A DNA stretch of 64,000 bases from Terramyces sp. JEL0728 (Eukaryota; Chytridiomycota; Chytridiomycetes; Rhizophydiales; Terramycetaceae). This document shows, piece after piece, positions 12,435-23,500 of the stretch. Both the position numbers and the translations under genes were made by a program. Where the stretch lies: contig JADIIU010000001.1 in NCBI GenBank assembly GCA_027603945.1, positions 310,001 through 374,000 on the forward strand, written 5' to 3'. How positions within the stretch are numbered: position 1 is the stretch's first letter; each line of letters opens with the position of its first letter. The notes under the pieces are model-generated. The model searched no databases. It saw nothing but the letters and a program-made list of their open reading frames with translations, and had not been told where the DNA came from.

Positions 12435-15400
12435 ATGTCTCCAGTGATTAGAGCTTACAAACAGTGGAGAAGATTTACATTACTAAAAAGGCGGAAACGA
12501 CAGCAGCTGTTGAAATGGTGTATGAGTTGGTTTACCAGACTTCAGCAAGCCAGACAACGAGAATGGCGTAACGAAATACGAGCGCAAGTGCACCATAACT
12601 ATGTCAAATACACCCTCGTATGGAATGCCTGGATGGATTATGTACATATTCGAAGAGGGAAAATCGCCCAATATCAAGATGCTAGAGTTCATTGTAAGAT
12701 GCACCTAATCTAGATGAATCTAGGCTGCAGCAAAGGAGCTTTGGATTAATCCGAGGATTATATGAAACAAAAAAGAACAAGATAGAAATCTATCGAGCAG
12801 CTGTGGAATATAATCGCCAGTCTTTGCTAAAGATTTTCAATCAGTGGCAAGCTGCATATAGTCGCAGTTTTTGCGATAACGAGACGCTGCGACAATTCCA
12901 AAAGGCAAAAATTAGATTAAAGTTGCGTTATTGGAAGGACAAATCTATTAAAAATCAACATGAACAGAGATTGCGTGATGCTGCTTTCAAGTACCACGCC
13001 AATGTAGCTCTTCGAAAAATACTCTTTATTTGGAGGCAGCAAGTATCACTGAATACGACTGTAGTGGATTCAAAACCAAAATTTTTCAGGAAATGGAAAA
13101 GGATATTAGGGTACCGACAATTCACACATGCACTGGAAGGAGAAGCAGATAAAGCCAATAGTAAATTCTTGGCAATCCAGTCATTCAAGACCTGGAGCAA
13201 TTATGCAGTGTTAAGGAGAAAATCGCATGAATACTATTTAGCATCGCAATACGCAATAGTGGTAAGGATACCTTGATGTAGAAACTGCTATTTTTGAAAT
13301 ATAGAGGCATTAATAGTATGCAAATAATGGCCGAGATACACTCACATTCATTTCTACAAGTGCGTTACTTTCATAGATACCTGGCTAGAATGGATGACGT
13401 TTTAAATTTCAGATTCGAACAGGAACAGATCAAAGGAAAGTCGTACTACGAGATAAAACAAAAGAGTCGGATTCTGCAAGCTCTATCCCTGTATACCCAA
13501 AGTAGGTTAAGAAAGAAAGCTGACAGCCGAAATGCCAAACAGGCTTTTGATAAGAAATATTTTTTCAAATATTTTGAGTTGTGGAATTACAATTTGATTC
13601 TGAAGCAGTCGGAATTAGATATGCAGCGCAGTGCAGACGAATGCCACGAATTGCATTTGCTGAAAGGGAACTTTTGCAGATGGAAAAGTCAAATGGAGCA
13701 AACAGATAAATTCGAATTGGTATTTAATTAACTTAAACAGGCAATTTTAAAGCACGAAGAGAAATTAAAGAAAACGGGGATTTCTGCTTTCCGAAATTTC
13801 AAACTCCTCATGAACAGTAAAAAGGATAACTTAGCAACCGCTGAATATTACCACTATAGTATGGTTCTAAATCAGTCGTATAACACATGGAAAATGAAAT
13901 TGAGCACGTCTCTAAATGCGAAACGTAATGAGAAGTTGGCTCTAATTCTCTCCAAATATGTCACCCTGAAATTGCACTGGAATGTGTGGCAAAAGGTAGT
14001 GTCCTGCTAACAAAGAATATTACAAGACGTGAAAACTTTAAAATCAAATGGAAATTAACGGAGGCTCGATATGAAACGATTATGCTGTCAAAGCATTTTG
14101 CTGCTTTGAAAGTATATACACAAAAAAGACGTCTGCTGAAATCCAATTGCAAGAAATTTACCAACAGACAAAATGTTAACCTAATGGTGAAATACCTCGA
14201 TATTTGGCAATTTTACTTTAAAAATCTAACTCTATACTTTGTAGATGCTAGATATTTTAATCAAAGCTCCGTATTGGCGCACTTCTTTTCAATGCTTAAA
14301 GATAAATCAAACTACCTAACGAATCGTAGATTAAACCTTGAACTAAATCTTCAAAGGTTTCAAAAGAGAAGAGAATTGGAACGAAAACAGAATATAGTGG
14401 AGAAATGGATCAACAGTGCCATTCTATCTTTGAATTTGCGTTATTTGGAGACGAAATCGTCTAAATTGTATCAAAACGTGATATTCGACAAATACTTTGG
14501 CAAATGGATTAAAATTACAAAACATCGGCAATGGGTCAGCCATACAACGAATTTGGCGAATTCTTTTCGTGATTTGCAGTTATACAAGGTTGCTTTTGCA
14601 AAATGGTCAGGATACTCGGGCAATTGGAAGCAGAAATACAACCGACGACACATTTTGCCTCAAACATATTGGGGGCTGAAAGTATGCCATTCTGTAATGA
14701 ACAAGTGGAAAGAATTTTTGGCTGAAAAGAAACAACTTGCGAATAGGATCAACCTTGCCAAACAGTGGCGTGAAGAAAAATTATCTAAAGAAGGGTTGTG
14801 GATGATATATAATGTAATTAATTGCTTATTTAGAAATCTGTGGATCAACAGTTGGACCTACAACGACAAAGCGAGTGGAAATACATGACCGCAAGGCAAA
14901 AACGGCTGGCAATCAAGTACGGAATGAGATGGAGATATAAAATTATCGGCAAGCCGAAGCCGTCGATATTTGATTTCAATATTGACACTAATGCACGTCC
15001 CGCACCTCGGATGCCTTCATTTTTGTTTGAAGGTGTCCAATATCGGACTTCTCAGATTGTTCCGAAAGATCCTTCAATGGAATATGATAAAGTTAATTCA
15101 GAAGGTGGGTTACCAAGCAGGAGCTTTAGCATGTCGAACGAAACTTTGAAAAATATTAGTCGGATGGAAATCCAAGCAGACTGTCCTATTTCAAAAACAG
15201 ACACGGTTTCCGCCGACTCAAACTATTTAAAACTAATTGCAGAGAGGTACCGCTCTCCCGCTAAAGTCAATGTTGAAAGAATACAGGAAAAGCTACTTGA
15301 ATGGCAAAGTAAATCCAAAATATATTATAATGACTTGAAGGATGTCGAGCAATTGGAAGCATTGCTATTGGAATATTGCGACACTCAATACAGCCATGCT

Positions 15401-15547
15401 GTGCAGTTGGACTTTGTCGAAATAACCCATAAATTAAGGGCAACAAGAGCGCGTGTCACTCTATTCCTGCAAGCCAAGGAGGGGATGAAGAATGAGATAA
15501 AAAATATGCAACAACAGCTAGCAACATTAAGAGCGAATAAAATATAA
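12435..15547 (+). CDS. Sfi1-like centrin-binding repeat protein
   Basis: About 1003 aa in six exons (introns 20, 20, 21, 20 and 20 nt). Almost the whole length is helical and carries some 15 spaced repeats with a central Trp, each an aromatic or aliphatic residue two or three positions before W followed by basic residues (for example IRAYKQWRRF, LVWNAWMDY, KIFNQWQAAY, FELWNYNL, NTWKMKL, YLDIWQFYF, FGKWIKI, MNKWKEF). This is the pattern of Sfi1 centrin-binding repeats. The C-terminal ~200 residues lack repeats, are partly coiled-coil, and include a Pro/Ala-rich segment. Inferred role: scaffold of the centriole, basal body or spindle-pole-body half bridge. No centrin gene lies in this window. 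The ATG at 12435 is the first in frame downstream of the preceding gene. Confidence 0.75.
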
Positions 15548-15577
15548 TAATTTTATCATAAACAATGTATTCCTATC

Positions 15578-16183
15578 CTAACTTGCTGATTTCCTTATTT
15601 CTTTTCCAAAAATATAGCTATTAGATGGATGTACGTATTTCTTTTGAGTATATTCAGGAGCTGGTTTAACGTATGTAGGTTGTATGTACGGTTGGTATCG
15701 AACCATGCGCGCTCGTGGAATCGCTTGGGTGACAGCTGGGCGATAGGCGTATGGTACAGGATAAGGGGTTGGATACGAGAAAACTTTAGGTGTATAGTAT
15801 TTTCGTGTAACATATGGCATCTCTGATCGCATTACCGACGAATGATTGGCGGTGGATGGCGGATATGGGTGGGAACTAGAAGGATAGGAGTGAGCAGCTC
15901 TAGGAGGATAAGGACTAGCGTTTGCTGCATAATGAGCTGGCACAGCAGCTATTGGCCGGGTGAATTTGGGTCCCAATGGTAGACTTGCAGAGCCTGTTAA
16001 TTTATCATCTAACACTGCAGTCCTGTCGCTAGAGACCGATTTTTCGTGTTCGCCATCGGCCAATTCCCATTTCGAAACGCCGGTTTTTGTGTCTGAGGTT
16101 AATTCAAGAGTACCAAAGTAGTAATATCTTTTATAGTATTCGTCCCACTGAGCAATAATACCTGTTGGCAAGGAAGAATTCAT
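15578..16183 (-). CDS. WW-domain protein A
   Basis: About 194 aa after removal of an in-frame 21-nt intron (16093-16113, GTACTC...CCTCAG). Without splicing, the WW domain carries a spurious 7-residue insert. With splicing it reads LPTG....WDEYYKRYYYFDTKTG..KWELADG, a WW domain whose first Trp is replaced by Ile in LPTGII. The remainder is Tyr/Pro/Ser-rich (SPYPP, SSHPYPP, YPTPYPVPYAYRP) and ends in a basic tail. A proline-ligand adaptor role is inferred from the domain only. It is a tandem paralogue of the gene at 16973-17213, which has its intron at the same place. It converges on the Sfi1-like gene with 30 nt between stops. Confidence 0.7.
   Translation of the reverse strand: MNSSLPTGIIAQWDEYYKRYYYFGTLELTSDTKTGVSKWELADGEHEKSVSSDRTAVLDDKLTGSASLPLGPKFTRPIAAVPAHYAANASPYPPRAAHSYPSSSHPYPPSTANHSSVMRSEMPYVTRKYYTPKVFSYPTPYPVPYAYRPAVTQAIPRARMVRYQPYIQPTYVKPAPEYTQKKYVHPSNSYIFGKEIRKSAS
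16093..16113 (-). other. In-frame 21-nt intron in WW gene A
   Basis: GT...CAG, 21 nt, with TTAAC six bases before the acceptor. It has no stop and is a multiple of three, so the frame stays open. Evidence that it is spliced: removal restores the canonical YYY-x-xxTG-x-S/K-W spacing of WW domains, and the paralogue at 16973-17213 has an intron at the same point that must be removed to keep its frame. Confidence 0.7.
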
Positions 16184-16972
16184 TTTATAGGTTTTTTTAA
16201 AACAATTAACAAACTCTTAATCACTTTTTTACAATGAATGACGCGATTCATTGTTGAGGTCATCGATTATGCCCTCAAATAGAAAATAAAATTGCCTCGT
16301 ACGTTTAATACGGGTCTGCTCAGTCGTAGTTTATTATCGAATAGAGTGAAAATCGAAATTGCGAGGTTTTTTCCAGTTTCAGCTGTTATCCAGGATGTCC
16401 AATTAATTTCACAATGTATGGAGATTTTTGATTGGCTATCTGCAATCAATAGATGACGCGTTCAGATGATGTAGCATTACTACAATACTACAATGAATGG
16501 AGAATCGTCGATAAAGAAATATTGCAAAAATCCCAATGTTTAGTGAAACAGTGAGATAAGAGTGCCATTAAATTGGTGTATTATTTCAGATATTATTCCA
16601 GTCCTCTAAATCTAAGGATTCACTCTCCTGTCGAAATACATGTGCAGGCTGCAATTCATTTATTTAGCTCTTTGATTAGCACATCTATATGGATCTTATA
16701 AGTCGTTGGTGATTGCCGATAATTAGTTTGATCAAGATTTTTTGGTATTACATTCAGAATAATAAATGGGTGGTACATGTGAAATAATGTTACGCGACAT
16801 TGTAGAGCCAGAACCAGCCAATTGGGGAAACCCGGAACGGACTGGCAGCTCTGTAAACGGAAACATATTAGGCAAACTGTGGAGAAACCAAGCAGGCAAT
16901 TTGAACTCTGCAAACGGATTGCCGGATTTCTTTCTCCTCGTGCCATTGTTAAATTTACATTCAATCAATTGC
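16184..16972 (-). other. Intergenic region without a confident gene
   Basis: About 790 nt between the two WW genes. A 90-codon open frame on the minus strand (17004-16732) overlaps the end of WW gene B and reads SSKGVKEEVKQLIECKFNNG at its start. I cannot place an intron joining it to the WW frame, and it matches no family I know. No tRNA fold, snRNA motif or repeat was recognised. Confidence 0.3.
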
Positions 16973-17213
16973 TTAACCTCCTCCTTCACGCCTTTTGAAG
17001 ACATTTGCGACGATGGGCAAAACTACTTTCGTTCCAATAGAATTAAGGATCATATCAAGCTTTGATGGCTGGCTCGACGTGTTTGAACTCTCTGGGGGCT
17101 CCCAGCTAGATTCTCCAGTTGTGGGGTCTAAAAATCAGTTCAATATAACTGTAATAATAGTAGCGTTTATGAAACTCATCCCATTGGGGGAAATAGCCCT
17201 CTGCCATATTCAT
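16973..17213 (-). CDS. Short WW-domain protein B
   Basis: About 72 aa in two exons. The joined WW domain reads WDEFHKRYYYYNPTTGESS followed by WEPP, a good match to the WW consensus apart from the missing first part. The intron (17128-17149, 22 nt) has a GTTATA donor and a TTGAACTGAT-type branch region. The ATG at 17213 is chosen because it sits just upstream of the domain. The frame stays open further upstream, so a longer N terminus cannot be excluded. The protein ends soon after the domain (FKRREGGG), much shorter than paralogue A, so this copy may be truncated or may continue through an intron I could not find. Confidence 0.6.
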
Positions 17214-17512
17214 TTTCGCGAAGAAAGATTTCAACTCGCATGACATCATCATATTGGCATCATACACCAGTGTAAAAACAATTTCATCTATTGTACCAAG
17301 ATTGAGAATTAGTATTGCGGAATATATCCCAGCTATCCTGGAGAAATGCGTCACCAAATTCTATCGCGTTGGTGATATCCAATCTCGTTTCTATTGCGCT
17401 TTCTCTGGTGCCCCCACTGTACCTCGAATGCGTTTTATTTGATATTCCTTTGCTCGGATTAATGTATTGGTCCGAAGTTTTGCGAACGGCCAAGTTCAAG
17501 CCCCGCCAAAAG

Positions 17513-17520
17513 TATAAATA
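17513..17520 (+). promoter_or_regulatory. TATA box of the MICAL-like gene
   Basis: TATAAATA, a near-perfect TATA box, ends 30 nt before the ATG at 17551. It lies in an interval of about 340 nt (17214-17550) that shows no gene on either strand. Spacing implies a leader of only a few bases. Confidence 0.5.
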
Positions 17521-17550
17521 GTGGCCACAAGTTGTCGTGATAGGATTAAC

Positions 17551-19212
17551 ATGGCGGATCTACTTGCTCTATTCAAAGAATTCCTAATCTGCGATTCAGC
17601 GCTGCGTACCATCGACATTTCAAAGGAGATCAAAGTATTTACTACAAATGGCACCTACGAAGAAATGAAAGCAATCCTATTACCCATCATCCCATATTCT
17701 AGTAAAACGATATTCACGATGCTCGACAAAAGGATTCATAATGCATCACATCTAGTCGCAAAAGAAACAGCTAATGTATTGATTTCGGGAGCTGGTCCAT
17801 GTGGATTACGATCTGCAATTGAATGTGCCCTTTTAGGCTATCAAGTCACAATTTATGAATTGAGATCTGAATGTAGCAGACACAATATCTTGAAAACCTG
17901 GGAATCGACTGCAAATGACTTGATAGGGTTGGGGATCAAGATTTTCTTGCCTTCCTTCAAAGCATATGGCGGCAACCTTCATATCGGAACAAACGAACTG
18001 CAGTTGTTTCTGCTTAAAGTATCCCTGCTTCTTGGGATCACTGTAGAATTTGGACACGGTGTTTGCGGAATCCTGGATCCAGCTGTTTCTCTTCCTAATA
18101 GTCCTGGAGGTGCATGGAGAGCTTGGATTCTACCGGAATTAGAGGCAAGGTCTTTCTTGAATCAGCCGGATCTTTTCAAAACGGATGTCGCAGAGTTGGC
18201 ACTAAAACCCGGAGAAGTCGACGTCTCAAAACATGAGAAAATCAGCTTGGTAAATTACAGAGAAACAGCGCTTTCTGCAGAAGGAGCTATTAGCCGTACA
18301 GAATTCAAACATGATCCCGCCTTGCTCAATAGCGCCAAGTTTGTTGATTTCAATTATTTATATGTAGCTGAGGGACAGTCTTCAAGATTAATCAGAAACC
18401 TTGGCTTTGATAGAAAGCTATTCAGGCTGGCACAAGCGATTGGTATTGTTGTTAATATGGACTTTTTGAATACAACTGGCCCAGAAACAAAAATGCAAGA
18501 ATTCGTTGTAACCAGAATGGCCGCGAAATGGAGAGAAGGCCCATTAGGTCCTATTTATGACAACGGCCTTGAATTGGAGAATTTAGAGTACATGCGTGGG
18601 ACCAAAAATCATTTCCTGGCTGCCACAACTAAATGTGCCTTTTTACAAAGCTATGGAGTAATCAAAGAGGTTAAAGAAACGGTATTTGAAAGTTTGCAGG
18701 CAGAAAATGTCAATATTGATAAGCTGTATGAAATGGGACGGCTGATTGGAAATTCAGTTGGACTCCCAAATGATGCGCCGTTCTGCGAAAAGAATGGAAC
18801 TCAAATCTTTGATTTTTCTTGCAGAGGTTCTTGCTCTGGGCCATTCAAGTATTTCAGGTCGACTGATGGCGCCAACGACATGATGGTGATTCCAATCGGC
18901 GATGCTTTACAAAACCCTTACTGGCCACAAGGCTTGGGTCTAAACGGAGGATTCCATAATTCGCTGGATGGAATTTGGAGTGCACATATCTACCATACTT
19001 TTAAAGATCCTGCATATGTTATTCAAGAAAGAATTGGGTACAACTATCAAGAAGCTTCATATCGCTTGACCGACGGCAAATCTTGGACCGCGGATCCAAT
19101 TTCACGCTATGACAATGAAATCTTCAAGCAGCTTCATCGAGCAGATATTGCTGCAAATGTTCCATTCCGCCTTACAAAAAGAGTCAGAGAACTCATTGGG
19201 TTTAAAGAATAA
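17551..19212 (+). CDS. MICAL-like FAD-dependent monooxygenase
   Basis: A 553-aa single-exon protein. The N-terminal Rossmann motif is ISGAGPCGLRSAIE, followed by a MICAL-like stretch (YQVTIYELR...CSRHNIL, DLIGLGIK, LQLFLLKVSLLLGI) and a distal FAD-contact motif GDALQNPYWPQGLGLNGGF. This matches the flavin monooxygenase domain of MICAL, which oxidises methionines of F-actin using NADPH. The CH and LIM domains that follow in animal MICALs are absent and the protein ends after the catalytic domain. Substrate is therefore unknown; actin is an inference. The frame opens earlier with a GTG at 17521, but 17551 is the first ATG and sits 30 nt after a TATA box. The stop overlaps AATAAA. Confidence 0.8.
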   Translation: MADLLALFKEFLICDSALRTIDISKEIKVFTTNGTYEEMKAILLPIIPYSSKTIFTMLDKRIHNASHLVAKETANVLISGAGPCGLRSAIECALLGYQVTIYELRSECSRHNILKTWESTANDLIGLGIKIFLPSFKAYGGNLHIGTNELQLFLLKVSLLLGITVEFGHGVCGILDPAVSLPNSPGGAWRAWILPELEARSFLNQPDLFKTDVAELALKPGEVDVSKHEKISLVNYRETALSAEGAISRTEFKHDPALLNSAKFVDFNYLYVAEGQSSRLIRNLGFDRKLFRLAQAIGIVVNMDFLNTTGPETKMQEFVVTRMAAKWREGPLGPIYDNGLELENLEYMRGTKNHFLAATTKCAFLQSYGVIKEVKETVFESLQAENVNIDKLYEMGRLIGNSVGLPNDAPFCEKNGTQIFDFSCRGSCSGPFKYFRSTDGANDMMVIPIGDALQNPYWPQGLGLNGGFHNSLDGIWSAHIYHTFKDPAYVIQERIGYNYQEASYRLTDGKSWTADPISRYDNEIFKQLHRADIAANVPFRLTKRVRELIGFKE

Positions 19213-19237
19213 ACTGTCTTGGCAAGAACTAGCTTTA

Positions 19238-20295
19238 TTAGTTTGGTTGAATATCAATAAATGGATGCCTTAGTAGTTTGTGAGTAGTTGGGCGATCATG
19301 AGAGTCAATTGCTAAACAGGATTCCAAAAACGATATCCCGTCAGAAGTAAAGCGTCCACTGCTTCTTGCCTCCTCTAATAACGGATTAAGCTTTGATGTC
19401 ATCATTTGGCCAAGGGAATAATATATGGCAAAAGTGTTATCGCAAGCCTCCCATGGCACTTTTCCCAGCACCATTTCGTACACACAGCATCCTAGGCTCC
19501 AAATATCTTCTGCAGAGTGCTCGTACTGAATTTTTCCGCAAACAGCTTCTGGAGGGCAATAAGCTGCTGTACCAGACATTTTCGGCTGATGTACTTTATC
19601 GCAGCACGGTTGATGCAGCCTTGCAGAACCCAAATCTGTTATATAACAATTTCCATTGTGCATAAGAATATTATTGGTTTTGATATCCCTATTGTCAAAA
19701 TAACAGACCTGTGGACAATTCCATGTGAGTGCAGATAGAATAGCCCTTCGGTAATTTGCCGGGTATATTTCCTTACAACGTCCATATCTTGAATACCTTT
19801 GTTTGAATCGTCTCCGTGTATTTTCTTGAAAAGCTGACCTTCGTTACAGAACCTGGTGTAAACATGTGCTTCGTTCTCCACAACCGTCCAGCCGATATAT
19901 GGATTAATAGACTTGTGTTTTATAGTCTGTAATAAGTTTTGATATATCAAAAATGTCCTTCGTCGAGGCAAACCAACGCCAACAGCACTTCCTAATTGAA
20001 TAATTTTGATTGCAAACAGTGGTTCCCCAGCATCGCTCTCTCCCAAAAATACAGAGCCGGCTTGTCCTTTTCCAAGAAACTTTGTTATTGTATAGGTTGG
20101 ATATTTTTCTACAAACTCTGGATCCTTGTCTTCCGATGGAATTGGAATATTTGGGAATGTTTCTCCATTCAAGTTGGCATGAACAATAGAACAAAACTTC
20201 TCGATTTCCAAGTCTAAAGCGTCTGGTGTTGTCCTAATCGGGCAAGTTGGGTCTCGTTGTAAATATTCTTGCGCTTGTTGAAATATCGTCTTCAT
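19238..20295 (-). CDS. STE/MAP3K-like protein kinase
   Basis: About 345 aa in two exons. The intron (20 nt near 19680, donor GTCTGT) splits the catalytic loop, and splicing restores HRDIKTNNI. Other motifs: glycine loop LGKGQAGSVFLG, AIKII with the ATP lysine, metal-binding DLGSAR in place of DFG, activation segment GTAAYCPPE, and DIWSLGCCVYEM. Cys-rich inserts (HQPCCDKVHQP) are unusual. The N-terminal ~70 residues are not recognised. It is probably an active kinase of the STE group; upstream and downstream partners are unknown. Its ATG lies only 14 nt from that of the divergent small gene at 20310, and its stop overlaps an AATAAA shared in position with the convergent MICAL-like gene. Confidence 0.85.
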
Positions 20296-20309
20296 TTTTT
20301 CAAATCAAA

Positions 20310-20555
20310 ATGCAAAGTTTCCAGCAACTGACAGAGAAGAAAGTGAATCCATTTTTCGCCCAAGAATATCATCCACAGCCTGGAGCAAAACAGCATCCAT
20401 ATGCATTATCGTTCAATCAGACCATACAGGATTTTATTGGAGCCAGAAATGAACCGCGTCATCAAAAACATCAGACGGATCCATTTCAGCATGAAGATAG
20501 CGCAGAACCGAGCTCTAAATACGAATATAAAGTAAACATAAACCAACGTTACTAA
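20310..20555 (+). CDS. Small hypothetical protein
   Basis: An 81-aa open frame, hydrophilic and rich in Gln, His and Pro (for example FFAQEYHPQPGAKQHP, then SFNQTIQDFIGARNEP). No membrane segment or domain is recognised. It is supported by protein-like composition, an ATG in an A-rich context and a stop embedded in CTAATAAACC, the same stop-plus-poly(A) arrangement seen at confident genes here. It starts 14 nt from the kinase gene on the other strand and converges on U-GGT with 14 nt between stops. Confidence 0.5.
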   Translation: MQSFQQLTEKKVNPFFAQEYHPQPGAKQHPYALSFNQTIQDFIGARNEPRHQKHQTDPFQHEDSAEPSSKYEYKVNINQRY

Positions 20556-20569
20556 TAAACCTTGTTTTA

Positions 20570-23500
20570 TTACAATTCTTCCCGTTCCTTTCCGCTATCG
20601 TTACTGGAGGAAGAGAGTAAATTGTTTGAAATCCTATCCCTCACTTGCTGCACTTCCAAATCCAATCCTTCCCACTCTGGCAAAATTCTTTTTGCCCTTT
20701 GCAATTTCGGCTCCTTTGTCAGCGGATTGTTGCAGAGATCGATAGTCTTGGCTGTCTTTAAGGATTCATCTGAACACCAGGTTTCACACCAAAGCCAATC
20801 CTGAGGCAAAGAAAACATTGGGATTTCATGGATCATGTTGTTTGGCAAATCTTGATCCAGATTGGACAATGAGTTTGGATCTGCACTTAACGCATGATAC
20901 TGCTGTCTCAGCCGATCTCCAGCAGCAACAGCCCGGAACTTGACCAAGTCGATAACATAAAGTGCGGAAATATGGTACGGTCTTCCATTCAGATGTTGCT
21001 GCCAGTAGCCAGATTTCCAAAACCGGAAACCATCCATCTCAGTCCTGGATGAGCAGAACGGCGTATACCCATATACAGCACCTTTTAGATCTATATCAAC
21101 CAATTCTTTCAGATCAGCACGAACAACTTGATCTGCATCGACAAAAATGATTCTTTCTACAGAGAGTGGGAATAGTACATCCAAAAACAGTATTTTGTAT
21201 CCCCATATGATGCGCTGTTTTTCGGTCTGCTTTCGCAACCAATGTGGCCATTTGTAAGTTACCAATTCATACTCAAAGTCAAACTGCTTGCTAAGAAAAG
21301 GTAAAAACTCCTATTATCAGCTAATAATTACCAAGAATGATGGAGACAAGAAGTTTTCAATTAACCAAAACTTGACATTGCTTTTTGTTTGTCTTTTCAC
21401 ACTAAGCATCATGATCGCCAAGAAACGTTCATACAGATGGCCAGAAGCAACCGAGAACACGTTGATTGTATCCGATTTCTTTGGCCCCATAATTCTAATT
21501 TAATTTCAAGTTACTTGTTTTTCAGCGAGCCCCAAATTCCACCAGAAGCGCTTTGGTCCCCATCCAATACATCAACTTCTTCCATACCTGGCTTCTTTGA
21601 CACCTTTGGGTGAATCGTGATTCCCTCAAAAGAATTAACAACAACAATGGGGCTTTTGGAATTACCAATACGCGACAAAGAGTAAACCTCGGAGGACTTG
21701 CCTTCGCGAATACCCAAAACCCATGCGCCAGGACCTGCTTTTAGTTGAATATATCCGAGATTGGCCATTGTAATTGTTTCTGCCAGAGCAGGTTGCGAAT
21801 CGGTGCCTAACACAAACTGTAAACCACTTGGCGGCCCTTTAGTGCGGATATCGGCTGCATGGCCTGTGAATAAACGTCTAAATACCTTCAACGAGGATAG
21901 ATTCTAATGAAAATTCTGCGACAAGGCTGGAACTTTTGGGGACAGTAGACATTTTAATGTTGTCCAAATCATAAATGGATTTCTTTGGTCTTACTAACCA
22001 TGAGCCAGGGACTGTGTAAAAAAATATATACCATCCATCCCCAAAGTTAAGAGGGAGGTGCTGGGAATTTTAGAAAAGATGGTGGTTGGGGAAGTTAAGG
22101 ACCTACATGAGACTACAACTACCCTTCTTCATCGAATCTAGGCTCCACTTCAAAATTGAATCTAAAGAACCTTTTCAGGGGAATATCTTCAGAGTTCTGT
22201 CTTGTGCCTGCTGCAAGAACCGCTATCGTAGTTCCTTTAATTTTTTTAAATTTTCCCAGCATACTGAGGATCTTTTGGCCAGTGCTTGTCACTGGCTGAA
22301 CTGCCGCGACAAACTGTAAAGGATTGTTGGCAGTTTCACCATAGGTAAAAAAGCTAAGTAAAGCGATAATTACTTTGGAGAATCTGAAAATTTTAAAAAG
22401 TTGGTCATGCTAATGCGGTTGTACTTGCTTTGTATTGTGGAGGAGTATTTCGTCAAGATAGCACTAGAGAGCAGAATTATATCTGCCAATTCTTTTCGAC
22501 TGGTATCCTTTTCAACATAAAACCCTAAAACCGCACTACCAACGTTAGCAACACGCTGATTATATTCATATCCAACCAGTGTCTGAATGTCATCCTTATC
22601 AAATATGTTTGAATGGTCAAAAGGTCCGATAATTCTACCATTTACAACAATTCCATTTCTGCCCCTTGAAAATCCAGCACTGGAAAGTATCGAGTCAGGT
22701 ATTTCCTGGTTAATGGTAACTTTCGATTTCTTGGTGGAACCGATTTTTTGCAACTTTTCTAGCAAGGTCTTTACAGGGTTGTCATCGTTGAAAATCTCTT
22801 CAAACAATGTGCTTTCACCTGATTCTGAGCTATTGATGACTGTAACACGAACTTTAGAGTCTTCCTCGACTACTTTCAATGACGAAATAGCCAAATCGAT
22901 GCCTGCCTTTGAATCCAAATCTGCAAGGACTACTAAAGAGATAAATGTGGTTTTATCATCTTCGGGTCCTAAGAATTAATTTAGAAATACCATAGTGCCA
23001 CTTGAGTTTCTTTATCAGCTCCATATCTGTGCCAAAGTCCACGAAAGTTAAATCTTCTTCCGGTGCAAAGATTAGCTGATTTCTCTTTGCATAGACATTT
23101 GGCATATCCATAAAGTGGTCGTAAATAGAGTGGTCGTTAGTAATTTTCTTGGACAGCACAACTTTTTGTAAATAATCCAACATTTTAAAGTATGTTTGCA
23201 CAGCTCCACGTGCCCAATCCTAAGTTGTCAACTAAAAAGTACTCCTTGCAGAGAAAAGAATTCACCATTAGCAAACACTCCGCCTTCGTCGGCTATGCCC
23301 AATCTATCTTGCGCATTCTGTAGCTCCTGATACAACTCCTCATCTTCAATGAGTTTGAACTTGGCCCCAGTTACCTCACTGTAAATCTTTTGGACCAGCA
23401 CTTCTGGTTTTCCTCCGGCAACTAATTTTCCAGCAAACTACATTAGAACAAACAAACTGATTTCAGGAACATTTCCATTTTCTCGGCAGAATTCAATTCA

